Shown here piece by piece: positions 1 through 7,040 of a stretch of DNA of 12,154 bases. This DNA comes from Dysgonomonas sp. (lineage in GTDB: Bacteria > Bacteroidota > Bacteroidia > Bacteroidales > Dysgonomonadaceae). Under the pieces are notes generated by a model. That model searched no databases. It was not told the origin of the DNA and was given only the letters and a program-made list of their open reading frames with translations. The stretch is taken from contig JASLEN010000215.1 of assembly GCA_030151105.1 (NCBI GenBank), forward strand, positions 1 through 12,154, given 5' to 3'. Each line of letters starts with the position of its first letter. The first letter of the stretch is position 1. Both the position numbers and the translations under genes were made by a program.

Positions 1-47
1 GAATTGCCCTGAAAAACATTGAGAAATTTAGTTTCTTGATGCGATAA
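1..47 (+). CDS. mreB: MreB, C-terminal end (partial)
   Basis: Reading from base 3, the frame gives IALKNIEKFSFLMR followed by TAA at 45-47. This matches the conserved tail of Bacteroidota MreB, the actin-like cytoplasmic filament protein that positions the cell-wall elongation machinery. Only about 14 residues are inside the window, so no nucleotide-binding motif can be seen. The identification rests on the tail sequence and on the position directly ahead of mreC, the usual order. The rest of the gene lies before base 1. Confidence 0.85.
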   Translation, partial: IALKNIEKFSFLMR

Positions 48-77
48 TACAATAACAAGAAAACAGTATAGGCCTTT

Positions 78-113
78 AAGCTTAGCAGTTTGTTTTATAT
101 AATTGCTAAGCTT
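78..113 (+). terminator. Hairpin after mreB, possible terminator or attenuator
   Basis: AAGCTTAGCA (78-87) and TGCTAAGCTT (104-113) are perfect 10-bp inverted arms. A G-T pair and two A-T pairs extend the stem inward to 13 pairs, leaving a 10-nt loop at 91-100. The 3' arm runs into only a short T run (112-115), so it is a weak intrinsic terminator at best. It lies 30 nt after the mreB stop and 119 nt before mreC. It may trim mreB message or reduce read-through into mreC. No good TAnnTTTG promoter is visible between it and mreC, so read-through from mreB is plausible. Confidence 0.5.
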
Positions 114-232
114 TTGCTCTAATTAATAGTCGTAAGTTCCAATAACTTTATTTTAGATATATAACAAGCTGTGAACTTTATACTTGACCTAATGACAATA
201 TTCCGCTAACTTAATAATCGTTAGACAACAAT

Positions 233-1087
233 ATGCACAATTTACTTAACTTCTTAATTAGAAACACCTATTGGTTTGTTTTTATATTCTTAGAGGTAGT
301 TTGTTTTTATTTTATACTTTCTCATAATTCGTACCAAAGAAGTGTTTTTCTAAATTCTTCGAACGAAATATCAGGAAACGTGTATGCGACATCAGCAAGT
401 GTTACTTCCTATTTTGGATTGCGAAGTGACAATATGGAGCTATTGAAAAAAACAGGTGAATTGAGTGCACGAATTGAAATCTTAGAGAATCATATATTTG
501 AACTAGAAAAAGATTCACTAAAAACAATTGCTTTTCTCGGAAAAGATAATGAGCGTGAAGATGATTATATTCCCGCACGAGTAATAAACAATAGTGTTTC
601 TCAGACTCAAAACTTTATTACTATAAATAAAGGACGAAATGATGGTGTTGCAGTAGGAATGGGAGTTGTTTCTCATGACGGAGTAGTTGGTGAAGTGCGA
701 GCTGTTCATAATAATTTTGCAGTAATTCAATCTTTACTCAATTCAGATAGTAAATTTAGCTGTAAATTGACAAAGTCTAATGCTTTTGGACCTTTGGAAT
801 GGATTGAAAGAAATCCTAGATATGCAACTATTAGAGAATACCCTAGTCATGAGCAAGTTGCAGTAGGTGATACTGTGGTAACTAGTGGTTATTCAGATGT
901 ATTCCCTAATGGTGTGATGGTAGGTACTGTTGAAAATATTGATCTGCAAACTGATGTGAATCAATACACACTAACAATTAAATTGTCGACAGATTTTCAT
1001 GCTCTTAAAAATGTGCTAGTCATTAATAGAGGGCATTTGAATGAGAAACGAGAATTAGAAAAACAAGTAAGAAATGCTAAGAATTAG
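233..1087 (+). CDS. mreC: Rod shape-determining protein MreC
   Basis: This is a bitopic inner-membrane protein whose periplasmic part assembles beside PBP2-RodA and helps activate wall elongation. The 284-residue product has a short cytoplasmic start (MHNLLNFLIRNTYW), one membrane segment at about 13-31 and a likely coiled coil at about 65-98 (leucine and glutamate rich). The MreC beta domain follows at about 113-266, with the family signatures NKGRNDGV (132-139), GVVGEV (150-155) and GDTVVTSGYSDVFPNG (212-227). The length is usual for the family. The ATG start is supported by the lineage-typical N terminus; there is no Shine-Dalgarno site, as is normal in Bacteroidota. The last 14 nt overlap mreD, so the two are translationally linked. 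The identity is secure from domain layout and operon order. Confidence 0.96.
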   Translation: MHNLLNFLIRNTYWFVFIFLEVVCFYFILSHNSYQRSVFLNSSNEISGNVYATSASVTSYFGLRSDNMELLKKTGELSARIEILENHIFELEKDSLKTIAFLGKDNEREDDYIPARVINNSVSQTQNFITINKGRNDGVAVGMGVVSHDGVVGEVRAVHNNFAVIQSLLNSDSKFSCKLTKSNAFGPLEWIERNPRYATIREYPSHEQVAVGDTVVTSGYSDVFPNGVMVGTVENIDLQTDVNQYTLTIKLSTDFHALKNVLVINRGHLNEKRELEKQVRNAKN

Positions 1088-1604
1088 TTTTATTCGATAT
1101 GTTCTATTATTTATATTGCTTGTTTTATTACAAGTAATAGTGCTCAATAGCATATCCTTTTTTAGCTTTGCTATACCATTGATATATATATACTTTGTTC
1201 TTAAACTGCCAGCCTCTTTAAGTCAAAATATGACACTTATCTTAGGCTTTATTTTAGGATTTAGTGTCGATATATTTTGTAATACACCAGGAATTAATGC
1301 AGCAGCAACTACGTTAGTCGCTTTTCTGAGAAAGCCAATAATGAGTGTGTTTTTTATTGCCGAAGATTATGCGGATGATGAACCTTCGATTTCTAGTGTA
1401 GGTATAGCCCCATTTATGAAATATGCATTCACATTGGTTTTGATACATATGATTGCTTTGGTTTCCTTAGAAGCATTTTCTTATGTAAATATAAAGCTAA
1501 TGCTATTGAGAGTGTTATGTTCGACAACTGTTGCAACGCTTCTCATTTTTGGATTTGAAGGCTTTGGGACAAATAAGAAAAACTCATCGTGGCGAAAGAT
1601 TTAA
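1074..1604 (+). CDS. mreD: Rod shape-determining protein MreD
   Basis: This is a polytopic inner-membrane protein of the elongasome and the partner of MreC. The product has 176 residues and is strongly hydrophobic, with about five or six membrane segments (roughly 9-30, 32-47, 53-70, 76-90, 115-135 and 140-160). The stretch GFSVDIFCNTPGINAAATT (about 62-80) is the best conserved part of the MreD family. The ATG at 1074 lies inside mreC (14-nt overlap) and the end overlaps mrdA by 16 nt, giving tight translational coupling on both sides. MreD proteins diverge widely, so position in the operon carries part of the identification. Confidence 0.92.
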   Translation: MLRISFIRYVLLFILLVLLQVIVLNSISFFSFAIPLIYIYFVLKLPASLSQNMTLILGFILGFSVDIFCNTPGINAAATTLVAFLRKPIMSVFFIAEDYADDEPSISSVGIAPFMKYAFTLVLIHMIALVSLEAFSYVNIKLMLLRVLCSTTVATLLIFGFEGFGTNKKNSSWRKI

Positions 1605-3505
1605 ACTCAGATAAGAGAATATATATATTGGTTGGCATTGTAGTTTCTATAGTGCTAATCTATATTTTGCAGCTCTTTAATTTGCAGGTGGTTAGTACCG
1701 ACTATAAAGAATCAGCAGCTGGAAATGCTTTCCTAAATAAAACTGTTTATCCGCAAAGGGGAATTATTACAGACCGAAATGGAGAATTATTAGTTACCAA
1801 TCAGCCAACTTATGATATTCTATTCATTCCTAGAGAGGTACTTCCATTTGATACCTTAGATTTCTGTAATACTATTGGTATGACAGTAGAGGATTTTAAG
1901 GGAAAATTGCAAAGCATAAAATTTTTACCTAGCGGGAAGGCTAATCCTAGCTATTCTGTATATACTCTGCAAACACTTTTGACTCAATTGAGTGTAGAAG
2001 AAGCAGCTGTTTTACAAGAAAAATTATATCAGTTTCCAGGTTTCTCTCTTCAAAAACGTTTTTTGAGGCAGTATAATCATCATAATGCAGGTTTGTTGCT
2101 AGGCTATGTGGCAGAATTAAATGGAGCCGAAATAGAAGCAGACACATTTTATAAGAGAGGTGACTATGGAGGGAAATCAGGAATTGAAGCTTCTTACGAG
2201 AATTATTTAAGAGGGGAGAAAGGTACTGAGGTTCTTCTCCGAGATGCGCATGGACGAATAAAAGGAAAATATGAGGAGGGAAAGCTCGACAAAAAGGCTA
2301 TTTCTGGTAAAAATATAAAGCTTTCACTTGATGCTGAACTGCAAGCTTATGGAGAACAGTTGATGCAGAATAAGATAGGTTGTATTGTCATGATAGAACC
2401 ATCAAGCGGCGAGATTCTTGCTCTTGTTAGTGCTCCATCTTACGACCCGTCATTGTTGTTAGGTAGAGACTATGGAAAAAACTTTGCAGAATTAGAGAAA
2501 AATCCTTTAAAACCTCTATTTAATCGAGCAACTCAGGCTGCTTATCCTCCAGGATCTACTTATAAAGTAGCGCAAGGTTTGGTGTTTTTACATGAAGGTG
2601 CAGTTACTCCAGAAGTTCGTTATCCTTGTGCTCATGGATATATTCCACTTGGAGGGAAACCCAAATGTCATACTCATGCTTCTCCTGTTTCAATTATACC
2701 AGCAATAGCTACGTCTTGTAATGCTTATTTCCCTTACGGATTGACAAATATGTTATCCAATAGAACTAAGTATAAAGATGTAAATGAGGCATTTGATGTT
2801 TGGAAAGATCATATGGTTTCGATGGGCTTTGGCTATCGTTTGGGGGTGGATATACCTTACGAAGGTAGAGGATTTATCCCAAATAGTGAGTTTTATACTA
2901 AAGCACATAAAACTCCAAACTGGAAAGCAGCCAATATTATTTCAACTGCTATTGGACAAGGAGAAATCTTAGTAACTCCGATACAAATGGCTAATTTTGC
3001 GGCTACAGTTGCTAATAGAGGATATTATTACACTCCGCATATTGTAAAAGAAATTCAAGATATACCATTAGATAAAAAGTTTACTGAGAAGAATTACACA
3101 ACTATAGATAGGCAGTGGTTTGATATTGTAGCGGAAGGGATGGAAATGTCTGTGACAAGTGGAACTTCACGAAGAGCTAATTTATTGCCTTATTCTACAG
3201 TTGGCGGAAAGACTGGAACCGCAGAAAATCCACATGGAAAAGACCATTCCATGTGGATGGGCTTTGCACCTGTAGAAAATCCTAAAGTTGCTATTTTTGT
3301 TATTGTCGAGAATGCGGGATTTGGTGCTACTTTTGGTGTGCCAATCGGTCGTTTGATGCTTCAGAAATATTTGCGTAGAGAGATTCCTGATGCCGATAAA
3401 TGGATTGAGCAAAATATGATGAATGCTCAGTTAATGCCATCTACTTTTTATAAGCAAAAAACTGTCAAGGTAGAACCTAAAGTGGAAAATAGAATTCAAG
3501 AATAA
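1589..3505 (+). CDS. mrdA: Penicillin-binding protein 2 (class B PBP, transpeptidase)
   Basis: This enzyme cross-links new peptidoglycan during side-wall growth, working with RodA. The 638-residue protein has an N-terminal membrane anchor (about 11-32) and a PBP dimer domain (about 47-225) that includes the RGIITDRNGELL stretch. The transpeptidase domain (about 262-595) carries all three active-site motifs: S323-T-Y-K326 (nucleophile Ser323), S376-C-N378 and K541-T-G543. The start is GTG at 1589; the lineage-typical AKDLNSDKR beginning supports it, and no other Met occurs before residue 98. The start lies 16 nt inside mreD, and the stop TAA shares one base with the rodA ATG. A cluster of Cys and His at 347, 360, 361, 363 and 377 near the SxN motif is notable. 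The choice of PBP2 over PBP3/FtsI rests on the mreCD-rodA context. Confidence 0.96.
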   Translation: MAKDLNSDKRIYILVGIVVSIVLIYILQLFNLQVVSTDYKESAAGNAFLNKTVYPQRGIITDRNGELLVTNQPTYDILFIPREVLPFDTLDFCNTIGMTVEDFKGKLQSIKFLPSGKANPSYSVYTLQTLLTQLSVEEAAVLQEKLYQFPGFSLQKRFLRQYNHHNAGLLLGYVAELNGAEIEADTFYKRGDYGGKSGIEASYENYLRGEKGTEVLLRDAHGRIKGKYEEGKLDKKAISGKNIKLSLDAELQAYGEQLMQNKIGCIVMIEPSSGEILALVSAPSYDPSLLLGRDYGKNFAELEKNPLKPLFNRATQAAYPPGSTYKVAQGLVFLHEGAVTPEVRYPCAHGYIPLGGKPKCHTHASPVSIIPAIATSCNAYFPYGLTNMLSNRTKYKDVNEAFDVWKDHMVSMGFGYRLGVDIPYEGRGFIPNSEFYTKAHKTPNWKAANIISTAIGQGEILVTPIQMANFAATVANRGYYYTPHIVKEIQDIPLDKKFTEKNYTTIDRQWFDIVAEGMEMSVTSGTSRRANLLPYSTVGGKTGTAENPHGKDHSMWMGFAPVENPKVAIFVIVENAGFGATFGVPIGRLMLQKYLRREIPDADKWIEQNMMNAQLMPSTFYKQKTVKVEPKVENRIQE

Positions 3506-4968
3506 TGTATCAAGCAAGAGGAGAAGAAAGCATTCTAAAGACGGTAGATTGGACTATTATATTGATTTATATTGTCTTAGTCTTTTGCGGATGGATAAGT
3601 ATATATGGCGCTAGCTATGAGTACGAACATGCTGTAAGTATGTACGACCTTTCAGGACGTGCAGGTATGCAGTTGGTTTGGATTGGTTCTTCTCTTATTA
3701 TTGGTTTTGTATTGCTCAAGTTGGATTCTAATTTGTACGATATTCTGGGATATTATATATATGCTGCGCTTATATTGCTATTAATCATTACTATAATTGT
3801 AGCTCCAGATATTAAAGGATCTCGATCGTGGTTAGTAATAACAAATAGTATTAGGTTGCAACCTGCTGAATTTGCAAAGTTTGGAGTTGCTTTAGCTTTA
3901 GCGAAGTATATGAGTTCATACAATTTTAAATTGATGAGCCCCAAATCATTGTTGACGGTTGCTTGTCTTATCTTTGTTCCTTTTGTACTTATCATTCTGC
4001 AAAATGAGACAGGATCTGCACTCGTTTATACAGCCTTTGTATTGATGTTATATAGAGAAGGACTTCCTGGAGGAATTTTAGTTTTTGCAGCAACGGCGGT
4101 TGTATTATTTGTCTTTGGACTCAAATATTCTGAAATAGATTTAGGATACGATATCTCGATGGGAGAGTTTATTTCAATTATGATTGTCTTTATATTAAGT
4201 ATAGTGATGGTCATAAATTATTCTCGAGATAATAAAGTTGCTCGCAATATAGGTTTTTCAGGTTTTACGTTATTGATAGGTGCTTATCTAATAGACAAAT
4301 ACTTAATAGTTATTAATTGGGGTTTGGTTGGAATTATTATACTTGCTTCTCTTATTATTTATTTGCTCTATGTAGCTATAAGGCGTTGGAATAAAACTTA
4401 TCTATTTGTCGCATTATTTGGTATTTGTAGCATTGCTTATGTAAACTCTATCGATTATATTTTCTCTGACGTATTACAACCTCACCAACAACAACGTATT
4501 AAGGTGACTTTGGGTATGGAAGAGGATGCTCTAGGTGCAGGATATAATGTGAATCAATCAAAAATAGCGATTGGCTCTGGAGGAGTCTTCGGAAAAGGAT
4601 TTTTGAATGGAACACAAACAAAATTGAAATATGTTCCAGAACAAGATACTGACTTTATTTTCTGTACAGTAGGTGAAGAACAAGGTTTTGTAGGAACAGT
4701 TTTTGTTCTTATTATGTTTGGTATTCTTATTGTTCGGTTGATGATTTTGGCGGAGCAACAAAAAACAGCTTTTGCTCGAATATATGGTTATTCTGTCGCC
4801 AGTATATTATTTTTCCATGTCTGTATCAATGTAGGGATGGTGATAGGTTTGACTCCAGTAATTGGAATACCTCTTCCTTTTTTCAGTTATGGAGGGTCAT
4901 CTCTTTGGGGCTTTTCTATACTTCTATTTATCTTTCTGAGATTGGATATGGCGAGAAAACGTCGATGA
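3505..4968 (+). CDS. rodA: RodA, SEDS-family peptidoglycan glycosyltransferase
   Basis: This integral membrane enzyme polymerises lipid II into glycan strands as the partner of PBP2. The 487 residues carry SEDS signatures: DIKGSRSWL (102-110), LQPAEFAK (118-125), the extracellular loop PHQQQRIKV...EEDALGAGYN (326-347) with Asp341 as the likely essential acidic residue, QSKIAIGSGG (351-360), GTQTKLKYVPEQDTDFIF (369-386) and FFSYGGSS (459-466). The protein is about 115 residues longer than E. coli RodA (370). The excess seems to lie at about 210-315, which holds several hydrophobic segments and so probably extra membrane passes. The ATG overlaps the mrdA stop (TAATG), so it is translated by coupling. 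It is the last gene of the elongasome operon and ends 9 nt from the converging ATPase gene. Confidence 0.95.
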   Translation: MYQARGEESILKTVDWTIILIYIVLVFCGWISIYGASYEYEHAVSMYDLSGRAGMQLVWIGSSLIIGFVLLKLDSNLYDILGYYIYAALILLLIITIIVAPDIKGSRSWLVITNSIRLQPAEFAKFGVALALAKYMSSYNFKLMSPKSLLTVACLIFVPFVLIILQNETGSALVYTAFVLMLYREGLPGGILVFAATAVVLFVFGLKYSEIDLGYDISMGEFISIMIVFILSIVMVINYSRDNKVARNIGFSGFTLLIGAYLIDKYLIVINWGLVGIIILASLIIYLLYVAIRRWNKTYLFVALFGICSIAYVNSIDYIFSDVLQPHQQQRIKVTLGMEEDALGAGYNVNQSKIAIGSGGVFGKGFLNGTQTKLKYVPEQDTDFIFCTVGEEQGFVGTVFVLIMFGILIVRLMILAEQQKTAFARIYGYSVASILFFHVCINVGMVIGLTPVIGIPLPFFSYGGSSLWGFSILLFIFLRLDMARKRR

Positions 4969-4977
4969 AATAGGTTT

Positions 4978-5976
4978 TTAGCGAAGATAATAAGCTAAAT
5001 CTTTGAAGTTCGTAAATTCCAAACTTTCATCTGTGTGTGTAACAAAAATTGAGTGTGAACTTCTTACAGTTATCACAAATTCAGCATCTTCTTTATTTGT
5101 TGTATAATCAAATCCTAGACGTAATAATAGGTTTATTGTCCAGAATAGAAATTCGTTTTCAGCATCTATATAGACTTTATTTTCACTAGAACGGATAGGG
5201 TAGAAAGTGCCTGAATATTTGTTAAATGTGATATTTTTACTGTTGAAAAACTGATCAATCTTTCCAGATAGAATTATATCTTCGGTTACTCCTGTTATTA
5301 ATCCAGCCTCTTTGGAAAGCATCCATAGTTTATCAGATAAAAGAAATGCCAGATCTATATCATGTGTTGATAGTAAGATTGTTTTATTTTGATCATGTGC
5401 CAGTTTATGTAAGAGATTCATTATCTCAATTCTGCTCTCAATATCAAGAAAAGCTGTGGGTTCATCGAGGATTATGATAGGACACTCTTGACTTAGTGCT
5501 TTGGCAATCATAACTTTTTGTCGTTCCCCATCAGATAAATCTGCTAAGTAAGAATCTGCTTTATGTGCGATTCCTACCGATTCTATCGAATGTTGTACAA
5601 TAGCAGCATCTTCATTGCTCAATTGTCCAAAGAAACCTGTGTATGGATATCTTCCTAATTCAACGACTTCTCTTACTGTAAAACCTCCTGATGCTGTTTT
5701 GTCAGTAAGTACGAGACCTATTAAGAGCGAAAGATCTCTATCTCTATATTCTTCTAAACTTTTTGAATGGATGGATATTTTCCCATCTAAGTAGGGTTGC
5801 ATCCTACAGATAGATCTAAGTAGGGTTGATTTACCAGCCCCATTGGCTCCTATTAGGCATACTAACTCTCCTTCAATTAGTTCGAAATTAAGTTTTTTAT
5901 ATAATATCTGATGCTGTTTAGATTTTATATAACCTATACTAACTTGTTCACCTTTTATGATAATATTCGATTTCAT
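4978..5976 (-). CDS. Iron-chelate/cobalamin-type ABC transporter ATPase with C-terminal extension
   Basis: This is the cytoplasmic ATPase of a FecCDE/BtuCD-type importer and drives the permease encoded just upstream. I start it at the ATG at 5976 (332 residues), which is preceded by a purine-rich AAAGAGAA. A TTG two codons earlier (5982) would keep the frame but is less likely. Visible motifs, numbered from the ATG, are Walker A GANGAGKST (43-51), signature LSDGE (147-151), Walker B IIILDEP (167-173) and switch His205. The usual Q-loop glutamine is replaced: the segment reads IGLVLTDK. VVELGRYPYTGFFG is typical of siderophore-type ATPases. After about residue 253, where relatives of the FhuC/BtuD kind end, there is an extension of about 80 residues of unknown role. 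The gap to the permease stop is 14 nt. The substrate is not predictable. Confidence 0.9.
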   Translation of the reverse strand: MKSNIIIKGEQVSIGYIKSKQHQILYKKLNFELIEGELVCLIGANGAGKSTLLRSICRMQPYLDGKISIHSKSLEEYRDRDLSLLIGLVLTDKTASGGFTVREVVELGRYPYTGFFGQLSNEDAAIVQHSIESVGIAHKADSYLADLSDGERQKVMIAKALSQECPIIILDEPTAFLDIESRIEIMNLLHKLAHDQNKTILLSTHDIDLAFLLSDKLWMLSKEAGLITGVTEDIILSGKIDQFFNSKNITFNKYSGTFYPIRSSENKVYIDAENEFLFWTINLLLRLGFDYTTNKEDAEFVITVRSSHSIFVTHTDESLEFTNFKDLAYYLR

Positions 5977-5990
5977 CAGCAAATTTCTCT

Positions 5991-7022
5991 TTAATTAAAG
6001 TATTGAATCTTCTTTTGATTGATGATTACATATATTATAACAGGTGCACCAAATATTGGAGTGACTGCATTCAATGGTAGAATTACAGAATCGTTTGGAG
6101 ATACACTAACTAAGTTGCAAATGAGAGCAATCACTGCACCCATCAAAATAGTTGTGGGCAATAAGGATTTGTGATTTGATGTGCCCAATACCAATCGGGT
6201 CATATGCGGTACGGCTAATCCAATGAATGCGATAGGGCCGCAGTAGGCACAGGTAATGGCTGTTAATAATCCAGCACAAAGTAGAAGAAGCCATCTTGTG
6301 GCTTTGATATTTACTCCTAGATTAGCTGCATATCGTTCACCTAAAAGAAGTGCATTAAGAGGTTTGATAAGGGCAATTGCTAAAATAATTCCGATTAAAA
6401 TAATTGCTATATAGAAGGGTAATTGCTCTAATGATACACTCGAAAAATTGCCCATTCCCCAAAGCATATATGAATATGCATCTTCACTCGTGCTCCAAAA
6501 TTTGAGTAAAGTGATAACTGATGAAGTTAAATATCCAACCATTATTCCAATAATGAGCAGCATGATTGAATTTTTCACAACCGAGGCAAATCCCATAATT
6601 ATACCCAAAATAAGTGAGGCTCCTAGAAATGCTCCCAACACTATGGACATGGAATATGATAAACTAAACTCACCAGCTATACCAATATTGCTTCCCAAAA
6701 GCAAAACTATAATTGCTACACCTAAGTTTGCCCCAGCGCTTATTCCCAATATTCCAGAATCTGCCAAAGGGTTTCTAAAGGTTGTTTGAAGCAATAAACC
6801 GGAGACAGCTAGGGCTGCTCCGGTAAATAATGCTGTGATGGCTTGCGGAAGTCGAGAATCTATGATGATGTGTGCCCACGCTTGTTTCTCAACTGTTCTG
6901 CCCATCAATATGTCTAGAACAACTGTTGCAGGAATATTAATTGATCCCCAAAACAGATTAAGAACAAATAATACTGCAATTGCAATAGTCAATAATATAC
7001 AATATTTCAGTCCTTTGTTCAT
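5991..7022 (-). CDS. FecCD/BtuC-family ABC transporter permease
   Basis: This is an inner-membrane permease of a type II importer for ferric siderophore, haem or cobalamin-like substrates, normally working as a homodimer. The 343 residues include about nine or ten hydrophobic segments. Family signatures are RLPQAITALFTGAALAVSG (57-75), QTTFRNPLADSGILGISAGA (79-98), the coupling region GPIAFIGLAVPHMTRLVLG (262-280) and LPLNAVTPIFGAPVIIYVI (315-333). The usual RLPR is RLPQ here. The ATG at 7022 lies 18 nt after the C69 peptidase stop, and the stop lies 14 nt before the ATPase ATG, so the three form one transcription unit. No periplasmic binding protein or outer-membrane receptor gene is in the window. 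The transport class is sure; the cargo is unknown. Confidence 0.93.
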   Translation of the reverse strand: MNKGLKYCILLTIAIAVLFVLNLFWGSINIPATVVLDILMGRTVEKQAWAHIIIDSRLPQAITALFTGAALAVSGLLLQTTFRNPLADSGILGISAGANLGVAIIVLLLGSNIGIAGEFSLSYSMSIVLGAFLGASLILGIIMGFASVVKNSIMLLIIGIMVGYLTSSVITLLKFWSTSEDAYSYMLWGMGNFSSVSLEQLPFYIAIILIGIILAIALIKPLNALLLGERYAANLGVNIKATRWLLLLCAGLLTAITCAYCGPIAFIGLAVPHMTRLVLGTSNHKSLLPTTILMGAVIALICNLVSVSPNDSVILPLNAVTPIFGAPVIIYVIINQKKIQYFN

Positions 7023-7040
7023 CTATACATTTGGCGATTT

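Noticed and set aside
142..222. Promoter for mreC in the mreB-mreC gap, and CTAAC/GTTAG repeat near 206-220
   Set aside because: No sequence there keeps TAnnTTTG with a suitable TTTG upstream, and a 5-bp repeat in AT-rich DNA is not meaningful.
4977..4999. TTTAGC/GCTAAA stem at the rodA-ATPase convergence
   Set aside because: It has only 6 bp and lies inside coding sequence, with no T run after it on either strand; too weak to call a bidirectional terminator.
5977..5982. TTG start two codons upstream of the ABC ATPase ATG
   Set aside because: The ATG at 5976 has a better-placed purine-rich leader and needs no rare start codon.
6448..6789. 113-codon open frame on the + strand inside the permease gene
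   Set aside because: It is antisense to the conserved membrane segments of the FecCD permease and resembles no family; it is a shadow of the real gene.
7026..7033. TACATTTG in the gap between the peptidase and permease genes
   Set aside because: Only half of the dyad is present and, as a -7 element, it would face away from the operon; probably chance.
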